Shown in pieces: positions 17,636 through 25,884 of a DNA stretch of 64,000 nt. Position 1 is the first letter of the stretch, and each line of letters begins with the position of its first letter. Location of the stretch: assembly GCF_000194605.1 (NCBI RefSeq), contig NC_015321.1:3906001-3970000 (forward strand). The letters run 5' to 3'. The position numbers and the translations under genes are program-made. A model generated the notes under the pieces. That model made no database searches and was not told the origin of the DNA. It was given only the letters and a program-made list of their open reading frames with translations. This stretch comes from Fluviicola taffensis DSM 16823 (GTDB taxonomy: Bacteria > Bacteroidota > Bacteroidia > Flavobacteriales_D > Crocinitomicaceae).

Positions 17636-19174
17636 ATGATCGACGAAGAGCTGTTTCAAGCAAAGAAATTATATCCATTTCAGGAGAAAACTGTAAATGC
17701 CATTATTGACGAACTGGATAAAAACGGTTCAGACTACAATTTGTTGTTTCAATTGCCTACTGGCGGTGGAAAAACGGTGATATTTTCTGAAGTCGCAAAG
17801 AGTTATATTGAACGTTACCAAAAAAAGGTATTGATTCTAACTCATCGCATTGAATTATCTGTTCAAACCTCCAAACAATTGAATGCACTCGGAATTTCCA
17901 ATAAAGTTATTTCCAGTGATGTGAAGAGTTTGATAGACGAAGAGCATCATCCGTGTTATATCGCAATGGTTGAAACACTGAATAACCGTTTGCAGGAAAA
18001 TGAGAATTTTGTTGACGGTGTTGGTTTGGTGATTGTCGATGAGGCGCATTACAACAGTTTCAGAAAGATTTTTCAGTATTACTCTGGAGCGAATATTTTG
18101 GGGGTAACTGCAACGCCACTGAGCTCTAATAAAGCTTTGCCACTCAACGATCATTACAATAAGTTGTTGGTTGGAGAAAGCATAGCGTCTTTAATTCAAG
18201 GAGGCTATTTATCGGATGCAGAGACATTTACTTACGATGTGAATTTACATGGACTGAAAATTGGAACAAACGGAGATTTTACCGTAAGTTCTTCTGAAAC
18301 AGTTTATGGAAATTACTTCATGCAGGAAAAACTCTTGTTTGCTTACGAAGAAGTGGCTGTTGGAGATAAAACGTTGATTTTCAACTCTGGAATTGAAACT
18401 TCTTTGCGTGTGGAAGAAACATTTAAGAAAAGAGGATACAAAATTCGTCACTTAGATTCCACATTCTCAGATAAAGACAGAAAAGATGTTTTACATTGGT
18501 TTAAAACCACTAAAGATGCAATCTTAACTTCTGTAGGGATTTTGACAACTGGATTTGATGAGCCAACGGTAGAAACGATTATTTTGAATCGTGCTACTCG
18601 CTCATTGACTTTATATCACCAAATGATTGGACGTGGCTCTCGTCGTCTGCCTAATAAATCAAAGTTTAAGTTAATTGATTTAGGAAACAACGTGAGACGT
18701 TTCGGGTTGTGGCAAGATTATATCAATTGGCAAGATGCATTCAAGTTCCCAGATCGTTTTCTGGAATCTCGCTTGAGTGAAGACGATGACTTAGAGTTTG
18801 AAGTTGAATTCGAGTTTCCGCGTCACATGGAACAGTTGGTTGATACAAGCTTTCTAGAGGAGTTCAGTATTCGCGATGTGTACTATGAGTGTTTGGAAAA
18901 AGGTGAGAAAGGAAAGTTGGCGGTTGATTTATCGTTAGCAAATCACTGCGAAGGTGTCATTCGGAAAATAAAAGATTTGGATGATGCTATTCAGACAGTT
19001 GATGCTTTGCAAGATCACATCGAACACCGTTTGAAATTGTATACCAAATGTATTGCCAAAAGCACTCCAAACTACTTTAAGTATTTGATGGAAACTTACA
19101 ATCGTCAACTACGTCAGGAAATTCGCATGAAGTTTGACGAGATTGAACAATTGGAAGAAGAGGGAAGAGCTTAG
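17636..19174 (+). CDS. DEAD/DEAH-box superfamily 2 helicase
   Basis: 512 residues. ATP-driven nucleic acid translocase or helicase. Motif I is LPTGGGKT (about 41-48), motif Ia ILTHRIELS, motif II VDEAHY (about 134), motif III GVTATPL, motif V ILTTGFDEPTV and motif VI YHQMIGRGSR. The first 340 residues are the two RecA-like domains of the SSL2/RAD25-like (restriction-enzyme type) class; the last 150 residues form an acidic and helical tail of unknown role. No nuclease or methylase domain is attached and no restriction genes are nearby, so a stand-alone DNA repair or remodelling role is likely. Confidence 0.88.
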   Translation: MIDEELFQAKKLYPFQEKTVNAIIDELDKNGSDYNLLFQLPTGGGKTVIFSEVAKSYIERYQKKVLILTHRIELSVQTSKQLNALGISNKVISSDVKSLIDEEHHPCYIAMVETLNNRLQENENFVDGVGLVIVDEAHYNSFRKIFQYYSGANILGVTATPLSSNKALPLNDHYNKLLVGESIASLIQGGYLSDAETFTYDVNLHGLKIGTNGDFTVSSSETVYGNYFMQEKLLFAYEEVAVGDKTLIFNSGIETSLRVEETFKKRGYKIRHLDSTFSDKDRKDVLHWFKTTKDAILTSVGILTTGFDEPTVETIILNRATRSLTLYHQMIGRGSRRLPNKSKFKLIDLGNNVRRFGLWQDYINWQDAFKFPDRFLESRLSEDDDLEFEVEFEFPRHMEQLVDTSFLEEFSIRDVYYECLEKGEKGKLAVDLSLANHCEGVIRKIKDLDDAIQTVDALQDHIEHRLKLYTKCIAKSTPNYFKYLMETYNRQLRQEIRMKFDEIEQLEEEGRA

Positions 19175-19236
19175 TTCTGAATCCAATTTGGATAATAGAA
19201 TTTAACTTTTCGAGATATTTTTCTTGTATTTGTAAT

Positions 19237-19857
19237 TTAATAGTTGATTAATATTTCAGTCGTTTGGAATGGAGCAGTGATAACTTCCATTTCTCCGTGA
19301 TTTGATCCTCCAACAACTTCATAATAAATTTTGTAGGGGCTATTTCCATTATTGATACAAATGACAGAGCTATCCACTGCGTTAACCATGTGCATTTCAC
19401 CAGTTGGACAACATTCTTCGCAGTTATTTTTTCCTGTTAATTTATAATATTTCAAATCTTTTGTTCCATCGCTCACAAAATGAAGTCGAACCCAGCTTTT
19501 AGCGTAGACATTATAATTGAATACATTGTCATTATCTAAAGAAAGGTTGTCTAATGTTGTTAGGGTGCCGTCTGAAAAGTAATTCATTTTATTAACGGAT
19601 ATACGGACATTTTGAATTTTTTCTCTTTGGAGTTCATATTCAAAATAGCCATTAGCGTCTGTTGTCAGTGTCGCTTTTACTTCTTCAGCAGGATTTGAAA
19701 TTGAAGTGGTTGAAATTGTAATTTCTGCATTTGAAAGCGGTGTGTTGAGCGATGAATCTATAACCGTTCCATTGATTTTATAAGTTAGATTCTTCTTTTT
19801 ACATCCATTTCCAGATATAATTGTCAAGATTGCGAATAAGAATATTATTTTTTTCAT
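19237..19857 (-). CDS. Lipoprotein with carboxypeptidase-regulatory-like beta domain
   Basis: 206 residues from the ATG at 19857; an in-frame TTG six bases earlier is less likely. MKKIIFLFAILTIISGNGC is a lipoprotein signal. Residues about 27-90 form a prealbumin-like fold (INGTVIDSSLNTPLSNAEI, then DANGYFEYEL), and a C-terminal beta domain carries a CEECC cluster near 135-140 that may bind metal or form disulfides. Surface exposure is expected; function unknown. It is convergent with the helicase gene. Confidence 0.78.
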   Translation of the reverse strand: MKKIIFLFAILTIISGNGCKKKNLTYKINGTVIDSSLNTPLSNAEITISTTSISNPAEEVKATLTTDANGYFEYELQREKIQNVRISVNKMNYFSDGTLTTLDNLSLDNDNVFNYNVYAKSWVRLHFVSDGTKDLKYYKLTGKNNCEECCPTGEMHMVNAVDSSVICINNGNSPYKIYYEVVGGSNHGEMEVITAPFQTTEILINY

Positions 19858-19878
19858 TACCAATTTTTATAAATAAAA

Positions 19879-19909
19879 CAAAAATAGCGCTATTTGTATT
19901 TAAATTCAA
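19879..19909 (-). promoter_or_regulatory. Promoter of the lipoprotein gene
   Basis: On the minus strand TTG (19909-19907), 20 bases, TATTTTTG (19886-19879), 21 bases to the ATG. Confidence 0.6.
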
Positions 19910-20072
19910 CATCCAAATGTGTGGTTCAATTGTTAACAACATTTTTTTTAAAATTCAATTATTGCTTATTTAGTTGCCATTAATCCTTGAAATACTGATG
20001 TATAGCACGGAAAAAAGACTTGTTAACTAAAACAGTTCAATAAAAAAAAATTCACTTTTTTTAACAATGGGG

Positions 20073-20102
20073 TTGAATCTAACAATAAAGATATTATTTT
20101 CG
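20073..20102 (+). promoter_or_regulatory. Promoter of the small membrane-protein gene
   Basis: TTG (20073-20075), 19 bases, TATTTTCG (20095-20102), a TTCG variant of the -7 box; 25 bases to the ATG. Confidence 0.6.
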
Positions 20103-20127
20103 TGCCGTAACTCAAAAATTTATAATT

Positions 20128-20532
20128 ATGTCAGAAAATTTAGACACAACAACAACAAAACCACAAGGTAAAGGTTTAGCAGTAACAGGGTTTATCCTTG
20201 CATTAGTTGGATTCATGTTTGGATGGTTAGTTTATGCTATCATCACAGCGGCAGCAGTTTTAGCTGCAGGTATGGGACAAAAATCAGGAATGGGCTTAGG
20301 TTATTTCTGGATCGTTTTGTGTTTAGCAGCTGTAATCATGTCAGCAATGGGTATGATGAAGTTAGGTAAAACAGGTGGTAAAAAAGGTTTGGCTATCGCT
20401 GGTTTAGTAATCGGTATCGTAGCACTTATCTGGACAGTAACTATGCACTTAGGTGTTGGTAAAGCTGTAGATGCTGCTAACGCTAAAGGTGGTGAATTCC
20501 AAAAACAAATGGAAGAATTGAGAATGAACTAA
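20128..20532 (+). CDS. Small multi-pass membrane protein (DUF4190-like)
   Basis: 134 residues. A polar N-terminus with a Thr run is followed by three hydrophobic segments: about 17-45, 55-77 and 83-105, the last preceded by a GKKGLAIAG repeat of the first segment (KGLAVTGF), the internal repeat typical of DUF4190-type proteins. The C-terminus is a short soluble tail (AANAKGGEFQKQMEELRMN). Codon use is biased to common codons, hinting at strong expression. It has its own promoter and a strong terminator; function unknown. Confidence 0.75.
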   Translation: MSENLDTTTTKPQGKGLAVTGFILALVGFMFGWLVYAIITAAAVLAAGMGQKSGMGLGYFWIVLCLAAVIMSAMGMMKLGKTGGKKGLAIAGLVIGIVALIWTVTMHLGVGKAVDAANAKGGEFQKQMEELRMN

Positions 20533-20547
20533 TATTCAATATGTTTT

Positions 20548-20586
20548 CAAAAAAAGGTTCTGAATTTATTCAGAACCTTTTTTTTT
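20548..20586 (+). terminator. Rho-independent terminator
   Basis: 14-bp perfect stem AAAAAGGTTCTGAA (20551-20564) and its complement (20569-20582), 4-base loop, followed by a T run. Confidence 0.9.
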
Positions 20587-20615
20587 GATTAATTTTCTCA
20601 TCATAACATTACCTA

Positions 20616-21083
20616 ATGGAAAATTGGAAAACAGAAGAATCAGTAGATAGTTTAGGAGTAGTTGTAAGAAATAAGCGTTCACTCTTGCTGACAGTTTTAT
20701 GCATTCTAACTTGGGTTGCTTGCGGTACTTATTTAATGATTTTGCTTTTTTCCTTGTCTAATTCTAATCTGCAAAGAGCATTTTCAAATACTTCAACTTC
20801 CGCAAATACTTGGTTCTTCTTCAATTCGTTTGTTTTTCCTTTTTGCTGTGCGCTCGGAGCTATTTTTATGTTTCTACTAAAGCGCTGGGGATTTTGGATT
20901 TATTGTATCGGACAAATTCCCCCCATCATTTATTCGATTTATTCAATTGTTGGGATGTCGGGTGTATTTGGATCTTACATGTTTTTCGGCTTGTTGATGA
21001 ACTGTTTTCCCATTGCCTTTCTAATTATGTATGCACTTGAAATGAAGAAATTAACTCAGAAACAGGTCTCGATAGATTTTTAA
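20616..21083 (+). CDS. Membrane protein of unknown function
   Basis: 155 residues with four predicted membrane helices: about 24-48, 67-88, 93-115 and 120-143. The N-terminal 20 residues are polar and acidic and probably cytoplasmic. I recognise no family. It lies between two other small membrane-protein genes in the same orientation, with 42 bases to the next, and may share their transcript. Confidence 0.65.
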   Translation: MENWKTEESVDSLGVVVRNKRSLLLTVLCILTWVACGTYLMILLFSLSNSNLQRAFSNTSTSANTWFFFNSFVFPFCCALGAIFMFLLKRWGFWIYCIGQIPPIIYSIYSIVGMSGVFGSYMFFGLLMNCFPIAFLIMYALEMKKLTQKQVSIDF

Positions 21084-21125
21084 TTTCTACTTTAGTTCCC
21101 TCAATAATTTAAAACTATTTTACTT

Positions 21126-21590
21126 ATGGCAGGACTCATAATCATGATCTTTTTTCTCTATCTTCTAATTATTGGAGCTAGTATCGCATCAAGTGTACTT
21201 TACGTTAAAAATCTGATGGACTTGTTAAAGCAGGTAGACCCTAAAAATCGACAGGTACATCCGGGATTTGTTTGGATGCTATTCATTCCTTTTTACGGCG
21301 CCGTAATTTATCCGTTTAAGTTATATCCATTAATCTCAGAAAGTTTGAGACGTGAATTTGACTCTCGGAATAATCCACAGCCAGGAGATTATGGGAAATC
21401 GCTCGGAATTGTTCTTCCTATTTTAATTTGCTGTTTTATTGTTCCTATATTAAATATCTTGGCAATATTAGGCTTTATTGTTATCGGTATTATTTTTTGG
21501 GTTAAAATGGCTCGATACAAAAGCATGTTGAAAACCCTACCAAAGGCTGATGGAATTAGATTTTCAACCAACACAGATTTATTAGATTAA
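21126..21590 (+). CDS. Membrane protein of unknown function
   Basis: 154 residues. Helices at about 2-26, 45-65 and 94-126. The middle part has HPGFVWMLFIPFYGAVIYPFKLYPLISESL, a pattern seen in uncharacterised Bacteroidota membrane proteins of the DUF4234-like kind (resemblance judged by eye). The polar C-terminal tail is likely cytoplasmic. It is 15 bases upstream of the next membrane-protein gene, so they are probably cotranscribed. Confidence 0.7.
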   Translation: MAGLIIMIFFLYLLIIGASIASSVLYVKNLMDLLKQVDPKNRQVHPGFVWMLFIPFYGAVIYPFKLYPLISESLRREFDSRNNPQPGDYGKSLGIVLPILICCFIVPILNILAILGFIVIGIIFWVKMARYKSMLKTLPKADGIRFSTNTDLLD

Positions 21591-21605
21591 TAAAAATAGA
21601 ATATT

Positions 21606-22055
21606 ATGTTAGATACTTTAGACCAAAACATTGAATTGGATACCGATAAATTAAAAATCAACAATTCAATCAAACAAAATTTATTGACCGCAGGAAAATG
21701 GGCACGATTCCTTGCAATTGTGGGATTCATTTTCACTGGCTTAACTGGGGTTGTGGCTTTAATTTCACTAGTTACAGCTCTTTCAACCGGATTCGCCCCA
21801 TTAATTGGCTTAGCATTTTTCTATGTTGCGATGACAGTGGTGATGATTTTTCCTGCTCTTTACATGGTGCGTTTTGCAGGATCAATTACTAAAGGTTTAA
21901 ACTCGAATAAACAAGGAGAGTTTGATTACGGAGTTGAAAATTTGAAATCATTCTTTAAATTCTCTGGCATATTTACTATTGTGTTTTTGGGATTGTATAT
22001 TTTATTGATTTTTATCGGTGCAAGTATGGGGTCTGGATTGAGTAGAATGTTTTAA
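21606..22055 (+). CDS. DUF5362-like membrane protein
   Basis: 149 residues. A 30-residue polar N-terminus precedes helices at about 33-58, 62-92 and 122-145. The segment between them (FAGSITKGLNSNKQGEFDYGVENLKSFFKFSGI) matches my memory of DUF5362 proteins, which have no known function. It is last in the cluster and followed by a strong terminator. Confidence 0.7.
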   Translation: MLDTLDQNIELDTDKLKINNSIKQNLLTAGKWARFLAIVGFIFTGLTGVVALISLVTALSTGFAPLIGLAFFYVAMTVVMIFPALYMVRFAGSITKGLNSNKQGEFDYGVENLKSFFKFSGIFTIVFLGLYILLIFIGASMGSGLSRMF

Positions 22056-22076
22056 GATTAGATCGGATTATTTAAT

Positions 22077-22115
22077 AAAAGAGTCCTGACGATACGTTTT
22101 CAGGACTCTTTTTGG
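22077..22115 (+). terminator. Rho-independent terminator
   Basis: Stem AAAAGAGTCCTGA (22077-22089) and TCAGGACTCTTTT (22100-22112), loop of 10, then T-rich. Confidence 0.88.
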
Positions 22116-22157
22116 CTTTATACAAGTAGAATACATCTACTTTTTCAAAGAGAATGT

Positions 22158-22165
22158 TATCTTTG
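22158..22165 (+). promoter_or_regulatory. -7 promoter element (TATCTTTG) of ettA
   Basis: TATCTTTG lies 19 bases before the ATG at 22185. Confidence 0.5.
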
Positions 22166-22184
22166 TTTTCCTTAAAAAATCAAT

Positions 22185-23867
22185 ATGTCAGACGATAAAA
22201 AAATCATATTTTCCATGGTTGGAGTTTCGAAAGTAACCCCACAAGGAAAGCAAATCATTAAAAACATTTACCTCTCATTTTTCTATGGTGCAAAAATCGG
22301 AATCATCGGTTTGAATGGTTCTGGTAAATCTACCGTAATGAAGATCATTGCTGGTTTAGATAAATCGTTTCAAGGTGATGTGGTTTTTTCTCCAGGATAT
22401 TCGGTTGGCTATTTACCGCAAGAACCGGATTTAGACCCAAAGAAAACAGTGAAAGAGGTTGTTATGGAAGGTGCGCAAGAAATTGTAGACATTCTAAAAG
22501 AATACGAAGAAATCAATGCGTCATTTATGGATGAAGATGTGTTGAATGATCCAGATAAAATGGATAAATTAATTGCTCGACAAGGAGTTGTTCAAGATAA
22601 AATCGATGCGGTAGATGCATGGGAATTGGATAATAAATTGGAACGTGCAATGGATGCTTTGCGTTGTCCGCCAGATGATCAATTAATTGAAACATTATCT
22701 GGAGGAGAGAAAAGACGTGTGGCCTTGTGTCGTTTGTTATTGAAAAGTCCAGATATTTTATTGTTGGATGAGCCTACCAATCACTTGGATGCTGAGTCTA
22801 TCGATTGGTTAGAGCAACATTTACAACAATACAAAGGAACTGTTATTGCAGTTACGCACGACCGCTATTTCTTGGATAATGTTGCAGGTTGGATTTTGGA
22901 ATTGGATCGTGGAGAGGGAATTCCTTGGAAAGGAAATTATTCTTCTTGGTTGGAACAAAAAGGAGAACGCTTAAAAGGAGAAGAAAAAACAGAGTCGAAA
23001 CGTCAGAAAATGCTTGCTCGCGAGTTGGAATGGGTGCGTATGAATCCAAAAGGGCGACATGCAAAGAACAAAGCGCGTATTCAGAACTACGATAAAATGA
23101 TGTCGGAAGAAATGAAGGATAAAGAAGTGAATTTGGAAATTCCAATTCCAAATGGTCCTCGTTTAGGAAACAATGTTATTGATGCGGAACATGTTATGAA
23201 AGCTTTCGGAGATAAAATGTTGTATGATGACTTGAACTTCAGATTGCCTCCTGCAGGAATTGTTGGAATTATCGGGCCAAATGGTGCGGGAAAAACAACA
23301 ATTTTCAAAATGATTATGAATGAATTACAAGCCGATAAAGGAACGTTTTCGATTGGTGAAACGGTGAAGATTGGTTACGTAGATCAAACACATAAAGATA
23401 TTTCTCCCGAAAAAACTGTTTTCGAAGTGATTGGTGGTGGAAATGAATTCATTGAGATTGGAAATCAAAAATTCAATGCACGTGCTTATTTGTCCAAATT
23501 CAATTTCGCTGGTTCTGATCAGAGCAAGAAGGTAGGAGTGCTTTCCGGTGGTGAAAGGAATCGGTTGCATTTAGCAATGACTTTAATGACAGAAGCAAAC
23601 GTATTGTTGCTCGATGAGCCGACCAATGACATCGATGTGAATACATTGCGTGCGTTGGAAGAAGGAATTGAAAGTTTTGCGGGCTGTGCTGTGGTTATTT
23701 CCCACGACCGTTGGTTTTTAGATCGCATTTGTACGCATATTTTAGCTTTCGAAGGCGATTCTCAAGTCGTTTGGTTTGAAGGATCTTATTCGGAATATGA
23801 AGAGAACAAGCGCAAACGTTTGGGGGATGCGGCACCGAAGAGAATTAAATATCGTAAAATAGGGTAA
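22185..23867 (+). CDS. ettA: ABC-F ATPase EttA (energy-dependent translational throttle)
   Basis: 560 residues. Ribosome-associated ABC-F protein that gates early elongation at the E site according to ATP level. Two ABC domains: Walker A GLNGSGKST (42-50), signature LSGGEKRR (171-178) and Walker B LLLDEPTNH (192-200) in the first; Walker A GPNGAGKTT (364-372), signature LSGGERNR and LLLDEPTND in the second. There are no membrane segments. The arm insertion after Walker A of domain 1 and the basic linker (RMNPKGRHAKNKARI, about 285-299) are features of EttA and the length is close to its usual 555. Other ABC-F paralogues are possible but less similar. Confidence 0.92.
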   Translation: MSDDKKIIFSMVGVSKVTPQGKQIIKNIYLSFFYGAKIGIIGLNGSGKSTVMKIIAGLDKSFQGDVVFSPGYSVGYLPQEPDLDPKKTVKEVVMEGAQEIVDILKEYEEINASFMDEDVLNDPDKMDKLIARQGVVQDKIDAVDAWELDNKLERAMDALRCPPDDQLIETLSGGEKRRVALCRLLLKSPDILLLDEPTNHLDAESIDWLEQHLQQYKGTVIAVTHDRYFLDNVAGWILELDRGEGIPWKGNYSSWLEQKGERLKGEEKTESKRQKMLARELEWVRMNPKGRHAKNKARIQNYDKMMSEEMKDKEVNLEIPIPNGPRLGNNVIDAEHVMKAFGDKMLYDDLNFRLPPAGIVGIIGPNGAGKTTIFKMIMNELQADKGTFSIGETVKIGYVDQTHKDISPEKTVFEVIGGGNEFIEIGNQKFNARAYLSKFNFAGSDQSKKVGVLSGGERNRLHLAMTLMTEANVLLLDEPTNDIDVNTLRALEEGIESFAGCAVVISHDRWFLDRICTHILAFEGDSQVVWFEGSYSEYEENKRKRLGDAAPKRIKYRKIG

Positions 23868-23871
23868 TTAG

Positions 23872-23936
23872 AAATGTAGAATTAAGAATACAGAATTATG
23901 AGAAATGATTCTCTCTGTAGTCAGAATTAGAAGTCA
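23872..23936. repeat. Hairpin repeat E1 (AATTAAGAAT...CAGAATTA family)
   Basis: An imperfect hairpin in which AGAATTAAGAATACAGAATTATGAGA is partly complementary to the following TCTCTctgtagtCAGAATTA. It is the weakest of three related hairpins around the VF530 gene. Confidence 0.5.
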
Positions 23937-23974
23937 AGAATAGAAAAATTGTGTGAGAATAATTAAAATTTAGA

Positions 23975-24017
23975 ATTAGGAATGCAGAATTATGGGAGAT
24001 TTCTCTGCATTCTTAAT
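23975..24017. repeat. Hairpin repeat E2
   Basis: ATTAGGAATGCAGA (23975-23988) pairs with TCTGCATTCTTAAT (24004-24017), 13 of 14 positions plus one G-U. It sits 20 bases before the VF530 start. Confidence 0.7.
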
Positions 24018-24036
24018 TCATCATTCTTCATTGAAT

Positions 24037-24255
24037 ATGGATCCACTGCATGGAGTAAAATTAGAAACAATAGTAACTGAATTGGTAGAAGAATTTGGGT
24101 TTGAACGTTTGGGAAAACTGATTCCGATTAATTGTTTTATTAGTAATCCAAGTATCAAGTCGAGTTTGACCTTTTTGCGTAAAACCCCTTGGGCGCGGAC
24201 GAAAGTCGAAGAATTATACATTAACAGAATAGTAAATATTCGTAATAGCGAATAG
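24037..24255 (+). CDS. VF530-family small DNA-binding-like protein (DUF2132)
   Basis: 72 residues from ATG 24037. The family signature is plain: MDPLHGVKLETIVTELVEEFG, then NCFISNPSIKSSLTFLRKTPW and ARTKVEELY. VF530 (first seen in Vibrio fischeri) is a small helical fold proposed to bind DNA; the biological role is not established. The longer open frame from 23992 would add 15 residues translated from hairpin repeat E2 and is rejected. The gene is flanked on both sides by related hairpin repeats. Confidence 0.85.
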   Translation: MDPLHGVKLETIVTELVEEFGFERLGKLIPINCFISNPSIKSSLTFLRKTPWARTKVEELYINRIVNIRNSE

Positions 24256-24263
24256 AAATTTAA

Positions 24264-24323
24264 AATTAAGAATGCAGAATTAAGAGGGATTCTCTCTACA
24301 TTCTACATTCTGCATTCATAATT
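24264..24323. repeat. Hairpin repeat E3
   Basis: AATTAAGAATGCAGAAT (24264-24280) pairs with ATTCTGCATTCATAATT (24307-24323), 16 of 17 positions; the loop holds GAGGGATTCTCTC. It ends six bases before the pepD ATG. Confidence 0.75.
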
Positions 24324-24329
24324 AGAAGC

Positions 24330-25784
24330 ATGGAAGTAAGAGATTTAGAACCGAAAGCATTGTGGAATCATTTTGCAGATTTGAATGCAGTTCCAAGACC
24401 ATCGAAAAAAGAAGAGCGTGTTATTGCATTTATGATGCGGTTTGGTAAGTCTTTAGGATTGAAAACAATTCAAGATCATATTGGAAATGTGATTATCAAA
24501 AAACCGGCAACTGCTGGAATGGAGAACAGACAAACGATTGTCATGCAGTCGCATTTGGATATGGTTCACCAGAAAAATTCAGATACTATTTTTGATTTTG
24601 ATGAACAAGGAATTGAAATGTTGGTTGATGGAGATTGGGTTCGTGCAAATGGAACAACGCTTGGTGCAGACAACGGAATAGGTGTTGCAACAATCATGGC
24701 AATTTTGAAATCTACCGACATTCCTCATCCAGCAATTGAAGCCTTGTTTACAATTGATGAAGAAACTGGAATGACTGGGGCTTTACAAGTAGATGCTTCG
24801 AATATTTCTGGAACTATTTTATTGAATTTAGATACAGAAGACGATGATGAATTGTCTATTGGTTGTGCAGGTGGAATCGATACAAATACGTCAACTCCAA
24901 TAACCTACGAAGATCTTCCGAGTAATTTTGTTTGTTTCGAAATCAAATTAAGAGGATTGTTGGGAGGACATTCAGGAATGGATATTCATTTAGGGAGAGG
25001 AAATGCCAATAAATGGATGAATCGGTTGTTGCTACATGTGAGTTCAAAAATGGATTTGAGATTATGTACCTTGAATGGCGGAAGCTTGAGAAATGCAATC
25101 CCAAGAGAAAGTACAGCACTTGTAGCTATTTCAGATAACGATAAAACAAAGTTTCATCAAGCTACAGAAGAAATTATCGCTCAAATAACAGCTGAATTCC
25201 AATCGATTGAGAAAGATGCAAATTGGACAGTATTTGAAACTGGAGATTTAAGTCGAGTTGTGAAAGATTCTGATTTTAAACGAATTGTAAATTCTATTTA
25301 CGCTGTTCAAAATGGAGTTTATCGAATGAGTCCTGCTATTTCTACTTTGGTTGAAACATCCTCTAGTTTGGCAAAAGTGACCGTTGGAGATGATTTCTTC
25401 ACCACGCAATCTTTGCAGAGAAGTTCTGTTGAGTCTTCTAAAACAGATATTGCCAATTCGATTCGTGCTGCCTTTGAAAGCGCAGGGGTGGAAGTGGTTC
25501 AAAATGGTGAATACCCTGGTTGGGAGCCGAATGCAGATTCAGCTATTTTGAAAGTAATGGCGAATTTGTATCGTGAAAAATTCAATGCAGAACCTCAAAT
25601 TAAGGCTTGTCATGCTGGATTAGAATGTGGAATCTTAGGAAAACACTTTCCAGGAATGGATATGATTTCATTCGGACCGAATATTCGCGGAGCGCATTCT
25701 CCAGATGAATGTGTTCAAATTTCATCTGTGCAGAAATTTTGGGGCTTTTTACTAGATATTCTACAGCAAATTCCTATGAAATAA
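24330..25784 (+). CDS. pepD: Aminoacyl-histidine dipeptidase (Xaa-His dipeptidase, peptidase family M20)
   Basis: 484 residues, the usual PepD length. Two-zinc cytoplasmic peptidase that hydrolyses carnosine-like and other dipeptides. Zinc and catalytic motifs are in order: QSHLDMVHQK (His and Asp, about 72-80), LGADNGIGVA, TIDEETGMTGAL (catalytic Glu), LNLDTED and the late CHAGLECG. The lid or dimerisation domain lies between about 190 and 390. Hairpin repeat E3 occupies its leader. A terminator follows. Confidence 0.94.
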   Translation: MEVRDLEPKALWNHFADLNAVPRPSKKEERVIAFMMRFGKSLGLKTIQDHIGNVIIKKPATAGMENRQTIVMQSHLDMVHQKNSDTIFDFDEQGIEMLVDGDWVRANGTTLGADNGIGVATIMAILKSTDIPHPAIEALFTIDEETGMTGALQVDASNISGTILLNLDTEDDDELSIGCAGGIDTNTSTPITYEDLPSNFVCFEIKLRGLLGGHSGMDIHLGRGNANKWMNRLLLHVSSKMDLRLCTLNGGSLRNAIPRESTALVAISDNDKTKFHQATEEIIAQITAEFQSIEKDANWTVFETGDLSRVVKDSDFKRIVNSIYAVQNGVYRMSPAISTLVETSSSLAKVTVGDDFFTTQSLQRSSVESSKTDIANSIRAAFESAGVEVVQNGEYPGWEPNADSAILKVMANLYREKFNAEPQIKACHAGLECGILGKHFPGMDMISFGPNIRGAHSPDECVQISSVQKFWGFLLDILQQIPMK

Positions 25785-25787
25785 TTA

Positions 25788-25817
25788 AAAATGATGTCTT
25801 TTGGACGTCATTTTTTT
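25788..25817 (+). terminator. Rho-independent terminator of pepD
   Basis: AAATGATGTC and GACGTCATTT form a 10-bp stem with one G-U pair, loop TTTTG, followed by seven T. Confidence 0.8.
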
Positions 25818-25884
25818 GTTCCATTGTTTTGAATTTAAAAGATTTCCAAAAAAAGATGTTTAATTTGTTCTCGAAATTTAAATA

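Noticed and set aside
17636-19174. Helicase as part of a restriction or defence island
   Set aside because: No methylase, nuclease or other defence gene lies next to it; the neighbours are a receptor and a lipoprotein.
23992-24036. N-terminal extension of the VF530 gene
   Set aside because: The 15 residues come from hairpin repeat E2; the family signature starts at the ATG at 24037.
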